Below are positions 60,277 to 64,000 of a stretch of 64,000 nucleotides of DNA, piece by piece; position 1 is the first letter of the stretch; each line of letters begins with the position of its first letter. The stretch covers positions 1-64,000 of the forward strand of contig DGIK01000224.1 in the NCBI GenBank assembly GCA_002393195.1, in the 5' to 3' direction. Both the position numbers and the translations under genes were made by a program. Below the pieces are notes generated by a model. It searched no databases and had not been told where the DNA came from. It saw nothing but the letters and a program-made list of their open reading frames with translations. This DNA is from Bacteroidales bacterium UBA3824 (GTDB lineage: Bacteria > Bacteroidota > Bacteroidia > Bacteroidales > UBA3824).

Positions 60277-60855
60277 TTATTCTTTGATTCGTGAAATAGT
60301 TGATGTTAATACGAAGAACGAATTGACATTGTCAATCGTCAGGAAGCTGTATAGCAGCTTCTGTCCAGTCTTGCGGGCAATGTCGATGAAGCCCAGACCC
60401 GCACCGCCACGGTCGGATATGCTACCCTCCCGCATCTGCTGTTTGTAGAGCTTGTTGAGTCCGTCCTTGTCTTGTTTGTTGACGTTCTCTAATATCGACC
60501 TAAGCTTTTCGACATTGGCATTCTTGATGATGTTGCCTGTGGTGACGTTGTATTCCGTCGCCGCCTTCGACACCATAAAAATGCCCCTTCCGTCCTTAGC
60601 CGATTCGTTGGCATTGCCTTCGGAGTGTTTGCTGATGTTCTGTAGGCATTCCACCATGACGTGGAACACCTTTTTCTGAACAGAGCTTGGGTCCTCCTCA
60701 CGCGCCATGTTGGTCTCAGCGAGGGAGGTGAACGCCTTGGTAATCTGGTGCGTGATCTCTCCTTCGTAGGCCAAGTTGATATTGTTTCGCTTCATCTTCA
60801 CGTAGAAGTCGTAAACAAAATCAAGCGACTCGTTATGATCTTTTGTGTTTGCCAT
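60277..60855 (-). CDS. siaB: SiaB-type protein kinase
   Basis: 192 residues of the SiaB family (DUF6272): FVYDFYVKMKRNNINLAYEGEITHQ, VFHVMVECLQNISKHSEGN (histidine-kinase-like ATPase N box, Glu-x-x-x-N), and GSISDRGGAGLGFIDIARKTGQKL (ATP-lid glycines). It should phosphorylate SiaC. 12 bp from siaC and 34 bp from the phosphatase gene. Confidence 0.87.
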   Translation of the reverse strand: MANTKDHNESLDFVYDFYVKMKRNNINLAYEGEITHQITKAFTSLAETNMAREEDPSSVQKKVFHVMVECLQNISKHSEGNANESAKDGRGIFMVSKAATEYNVTTGNIIKNANVEKLRSILENVNKQDKDGLNKLYKQQMREGSISDRGGAGLGFIDIARKTGQKLLYSFLTIDNVNSFFVLTSTISRIKE

Positions 60856-60889
60856 AATATTTTGTCGTGTTGTATATTATGATACTATT

Positions 60890-63550
60890 TTAAAATTCTA
60901 TTCCAATTAGCAGTATGTCGTCCACCTGCTTATTATCGCCTTTGAACTCAAAGAAGTCTTTCTCAAACAATTCCCTGTACTGAGGCATTGTAAGCTCGGG
61001 ATTGGTCTCGATAAGCTCCTTGATGCGTCCTGGGCGGTATTTGCGTCCGTCCTCGCCGCCTATCTGATCGGGGAGACCGTCCGAGAAGAAGAAGCATTTT
61101 TCACCTGGCTTGAAGTGGATTTCGTAATCCTCAAACTTCTTCTCCTCCCTGCCCTTGCGCGGCGGCTTGCCGCCGATGGCTTGTGCAGTGCCCTTGTACT
61201 GTATGAGTTCGCGCTGTGCGTTGAGGTAGTACAGAGGTCTGTGTGCGCCGGAAAAGTGAAGTATGCCTTTCTCGAAGTTTATTTTACATAAAGCAATATC
61301 CATGCCATCCCTTGCTTCTTGCTCCTCGCTGTCCTGTTTTAATGTGTGGCGTACGCCGAGATGCAATTGGTCGAGCACCTGTCCTGCATGGAGTGCTTCG
61401 GCGTGGTCGGCTATGATATTGAGGTTGAAATATCCTATGAATGAGAGCAATGCGCCCGGCACGCCGTGTCCAGTACAATCGACCGCCGCGATATACACAT
61501 TGTCGTCTTTCTCGAAAAACCACGGGAAGTCGCCGCTGACGACATCCCTCGGACGGTAAAACATAAAGAACTTCGGCAGACGCACCATGATGGCGTCGAG
61601 GCTCGGTATAATCGCCGATTGGATTCGCTGGGCGTAGTTGATGGACTCGGTGATTGACTTGTTCTTTTCTTCGATTTCCATCTCGATGCGCTTGCGCTCG
61701 GTGATGTCGTGCGCCACGAAGAGCACAGTTTCCAATTCCTTTTCCTTGTTGAACTCCGGGATGGCGTTGAACTGGATTATCATGTCGTCGCCGTCTTCGC
61801 CAACACTCGGGAAGGTGGTCTCGGTATCGAACATTCGCTGGTTTTGCACCACTTGGTCCAAAGCCTCCTTGAAGAAGGCACGGATTACATCGTTGAGCTT
61901 TACCTCGTCTATCTGCTTGGATATAATTTCGTCTTTATTGAGACCGACAATCATCTGACCCACAGGGTTTACGTAGAAGAACTTGCCGTCGGGACTCAGG
62001 CGGAGGATAGCGTCGAGAGAGTTTTCCGACAATGCCTGCATCTCACCTGACATACGCTGCGCCTTCTCGGCAATCTTGCGCACGGTGATGTCGCGGGTAT
62101 TGAAGATAATGCCTTGTATAGCGGCATTGCTCAGGAGGTTGCGTCCCGTAGCCTCGAGCCACAGAGTCTCTGTATCCGACTTCTTGTACTGGTACTCGAA
62201 TGTAACGGGCGTCTCCGGGTGAGCAAGCAACTGCTTGAACACATCGTGGAACTTGTGGCGTGAATTGTCGTCGAACTTCTCGATGGCACTCTTGCCCACA
62301 ATATAATCTGGCTCGTAACCCAAGATGTTTTTGGATGACGGGCTCTCGTATGTAACGAGCATATTTTCGTCGTAGATGGAGATGACCTCGGATGCATTTT
62401 CAAGGAGGGCGTACTGACGTTTCTGACCACGCTCCACCTCGCGAATCTGAGCCTCCAATTGCTTGTTGGTGTCTTGAAGTTCGAGCTGTGCCTTCTGCAT
62501 CGCCTCGGCGTTCTTGCGGAGTTCCTCCTCGTTTTTCTGCAACTGCTTGGTCATTTCCTGCGCGTCGCGGAGGAGTTTCTCGGTCTGAGTGTTTACCTTG
62601 AGGTTGAAGATGGTCTGCGCGATGATTTCGCTCACCTCCTTTACGAGGTTGAGGGTCTTATTTGGCAGGTCGGGCAGGAGCGATGCAAATTCGATGACGC
62701 CTTGCAACTTTTCGTCGTTGATGAGCGGCGAAAGCAGGAGAGTCTGCGGCTTTTGATCGCCGAGTATGCCTGAACTTATAGTAACGTAGTCGGCGGGGAT
62801 TTCCTTGCGGTAGATGATGTCGCGCTCAAAGGCTGCCTGACCTACAAGCCCCACGCCTATCTGAAATTCCTGAGTGATGTATTTTTTGCGGTTGTAGGCG
62901 TATGTGGCGATATTGACGAGGGTCTTCTTGTCGTCGTCGTAGAGATAGAACGCGCCTTGTACCGCGTTGATAAATTCAATGAGGTTGATGATGGTCTCGT
63001 AAGCGAGGTCGTTGATGCTATTTCGCTGACGGAGGATGTCGCCCACGATTTCCTTACCTTTTGCAATCCATGCCTGCTCTGCCTCACGCTGCGATGTAGC
63101 CACAAGGTTGTTTTTCATTATGAGGAGCGAGCGTCCGAGGAGGTCGTTCTGGTCGATGTCGCTATTGTCGAAATAGAGGTCGCCTTCACCAATTCGCTTT
63201 GCAATCATCGAGTTTTTGCGGAAGATTTCGTTCTTTTCGGCAAGCATCTGCTCGAGTTCCTCGTTCTGCTTGCGGTTGCGACGGGCAAAATAATTGAAAA
63301 TAATGCCAATTACAAACGGCGCAAGGTCGATGATATACAGCATCGGGGTGCGCTCATGCAGGTAGAGAATCTTGGTGATGTCAAACTGGATGTGCTTCAT
63401 CTGGAAGTCTGCCAGGATGGCGACGACAGGGAACAGCAAGCCAATGGCAAAGCCTATGATGGTGTATATCAACACCATGTGGGGACTGCTTACAATCCCC
63501 TCCCCTTTGGTCGATATGTCGTTGTTTTGTCTTGCCATTTTTGTTGTCAA
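60890..63550 (-). CDS. SiaA-like sensor phosphatase: TM, GAF, PAS, PP2C/SpoIIE
   Basis: 886 residues. Two membrane helices near the start (residues about 26-47 and 70-90), a GAF domain (about 180-325, AVQGAFYLYDDDKKTLVNIATYA), a coiled coil (330-375), two PAS regions (about 376-490 and 495-635; LPENASEVISIYDENML-like and NSLDAILRLSPDGKFFYVNPVG), and a C-terminal SpoIIE/PP2C phosphatase domain (INYAQRIQSAIIPS, VVSGDFPWFFEKDDNVYIAAVDCTGHGVPGALLS, ending VDDILLIGIEF). The metal-binding Asp residues in SGDF and AVDCTGHG are present. It should remove the phosphate from SiaC on a signal. Sensing domain differs from Pseudomonas SiaA, which has a HAMP-type input. Confidence 0.87.
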   Translation of the reverse strand: MTTKMARQNNDISTKGEGIVSSPHMVLIYTIIGFAIGLLFPVVAILADFQMKHIQFDITKILYLHERTPMLYIIDLAPFVIGIIFNYFARRNRKQNEELEQMLAEKNEIFRKNSMIAKRIGEGDLYFDNSDIDQNDLLGRSLLIMKNNLVATSQREAEQAWIAKGKEIVGDILRQRNSINDLAYETIINLIEFINAVQGAFYLYDDDKKTLVNIATYAYNRKKYITQEFQIGVGLVGQAAFERDIIYRKEIPADYVTISSGILGDQKPQTLLLSPLINDEKLQGVIEFASLLPDLPNKTLNLVKEVSEIIAQTIFNLKVNTQTEKLLRDAQEMTKQLQKNEEELRKNAEAMQKAQLELQDTNKQLEAQIREVERGQKRQYALLENASEVISIYDENMLVTYESPSSKNILGYEPDYIVGKSAIEKFDDNSRHKFHDVFKQLLAHPETPVTFEYQYKKSDTETLWLEATGRNLLSNAAIQGIIFNTRDITVRKIAEKAQRMSGEMQALSENSLDAILRLSPDGKFFYVNPVGQMIVGLNKDEIISKQIDEVKLNDVIRAFFKEALDQVVQNQRMFDTETTFPSVGEDGDDMIIQFNAIPEFNKEKELETVLFVAHDITERKRIEMEIEEKNKSITESINYAQRIQSAIIPSLDAIMVRLPKFFMFYRPRDVVSGDFPWFFEKDDNVYIAAVDCTGHGVPGALLSFIGYFNLNIIADHAEALHAGQVLDQLHLGVRHTLKQDSEEQEARDGMDIALCKINFEKGILHFSGAHRPLYYLNAQRELIQYKGTAQAIGGKPPRKGREEKKFEDYEIHFKPGEKCFFFSDGLPDQIGGEDGRKYRPGRIKELIETNPELTMPQYRELFEKDFFEFKGDNKQVDDILLIGIEF

Positions 63551-63608
63551 ATTCGGTTGCTAAATTACAGAATTTTACACGGAAAAATAAATTTTTCTGT
63601 GATTTTTT

Positions 63609-64000
63609 TTATTTGTCCCAGCTTTTTAGCCAGTTTCGGTATCTTTCGTCGAGCGACGAAAGCGTCTTACCGCTCTCTGCAAGGCTGTTAATCTTCTCTA
63701 ATTCGCCGAGTTTAGTCTTGAACTCCGTCTCGTTTTTCATCGAGGAGCGCAGCCTATCGTGCAAATCTTGATTTTGGGCCTTCATTATCTCCACCTGCTT
63801 CATCGCCTGTTCCTCTATCTCCTTGTGCACGGTGATGTCAAACGCGGTATAGAGCACCTTGAACACCTTGCCGTCGGTATCCCTTACGGGGGTGTACTGG
63901 TTGATAAGCCAGATGTCGTTGCCGGTGAGCTTCGACTTACGTTTTACAGTCATCTGGTGCATATTACCCTCGCAAACATTTTGCCATAATGCTTTAAACT
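63609..64000 (-). CDS. PAS-domain protein, 3' part (5' end outside window)
   Basis: The frame is open to the right edge. It shows the end of a PAS/PAC unit (FKALWQNVCEGN, then GNDIWLINQYTPVRDTDGKVFKVLYTAFDIT) and a C-terminal coiled coil (VHKEIEEQAMKQVEIMKAQNQDL... to the stop). Probably a sensor with more PAS units upstream, next to the siaA-like gene by 58 bp in the same direction, so it may be part of the same signalling operon. Confidence 0.75.
   Translation of the reverse strand, partial: FKALWQNVCEGNMHQMTVKRKSKLTGNDIWLINQYTPVRDTDGKVFKVLYTAFDITVHKEIEEQAMKQVEIMKAQNQDLHDRLRSSMKNETEFKTKLGELEKINSLAESGKTLSSLDERYRNWLKSWDK

Overview
The window looks like part of a chromosome of a Gram-negative member of the Bacteroidota, probably near the Bacteroidales or Cytophagales; the exact lineage cannot be fixed from sequence alone. 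The evidence is as follows. Many genes are preceded by the Bacteroidota promoter (TTTG, about 20 bp, TAnnTTTG) instead of -35/-10 boxes, and Shine-Dalgarno sequences are weak or absent. There are DUF4301, DUF4249 and GHL10 proteins and many signal-peptide TPR proteins typical of the phylum, lpxK for lipid A (an outer membrane), and mqnD (menaquinone through futalosine). No rRNA, tRNA or CRISPR array was seen.

Layout. 1-1.7 kb (minus): end of an FtsX/LolE-type permease, a methyltransferase and rbfA. 1.7-3.4 kb: an AT-rich GmrSD-type restriction gene lodged between rbfA and atpG. 3.5-8.9 kb (minus): F-type ATP synthase genes atpB-atpE-atpF-atpH-atpA-atpG, without the beta and epsilon genes. 9.2-11 kb: a secreted protein of unknown function. 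11.05-15.8 kb: an accessory cluster behind one promoter and a structured RNA that can form a terminator: a dynamin-like GTPase, a RipA-like four-helix membrane protein, and two membrane-anchored DUF4230-like proteins. 15.9-17.9 kb: a higBA pair with a truncated antitoxin, converging on a voltage-gated-type cation channel. 18-28.9 kb (plus): TPR protein, DUF4301 protein, a metal-site-less amidohydrolase homologue, lpxK, punA, mqnD, a class A PBP and a DUF4249 lipoprotein.

29-32.6 kb: tandem repeats, the 3' stump of a lost AAA ATPase with its terminator, an intact AAA ATPase of the same kind, then an HsdR_N-type nuclease-domain protein overlapping a small Cys-rich protein. 32.8-40.3 kb: mltG, a 1474-residue P-loop/TPR protein of STAND type, and a secreted TPR protein. 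40.3-42.6 kb: AT-rich accessory DNA with a truncated DUF1016 gene, a possible uracil-DNA-glycosylase-fold protein, and an MNT nucleotidyltransferase gene bracketed by copies of an 18-bp repeat. 42.6-48.9 kb: GHL10 glycosidase-like protein, rnhA, vsr, a carboxylesterase lipoprotein and a DEAD-box helicase. 49-52.9 kb: two Rpn/PD-(D/E)XK genes and a DUF4143 ATPase; one Rpn gene lies between two copies of the ATPase 3' end, and a second 33-bp-period array sits upstream of the ATPase.

52.9-64 kb (minus): a trmH-family methyltransferase, yqeY and a TPR lipoprotein, then a signalling cluster: a SpoIIE-type phosphatase with GAF and PAS regions (SiaA-like), a SiaB-type kinase, a SiaC-type phosphoprotein, a TerB/FHA-like/ABCG fusion, and two exported proteins. 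This reads as a partner-switching module whose output may be an ABC transporter instead of the diguanylate cyclase of the classical Sia system.

The points most worth pursuing are the two-state RNA in front of the dynamin/RipA/DUF4230 operon, the Sia-type switch tied to an FHA-ABC transporter, the repeat-bracketed single-gene cassettes (Rpn at 50.5 kb, MNT at 42.2 kb), and the two 33-bp-period micro-arrays.
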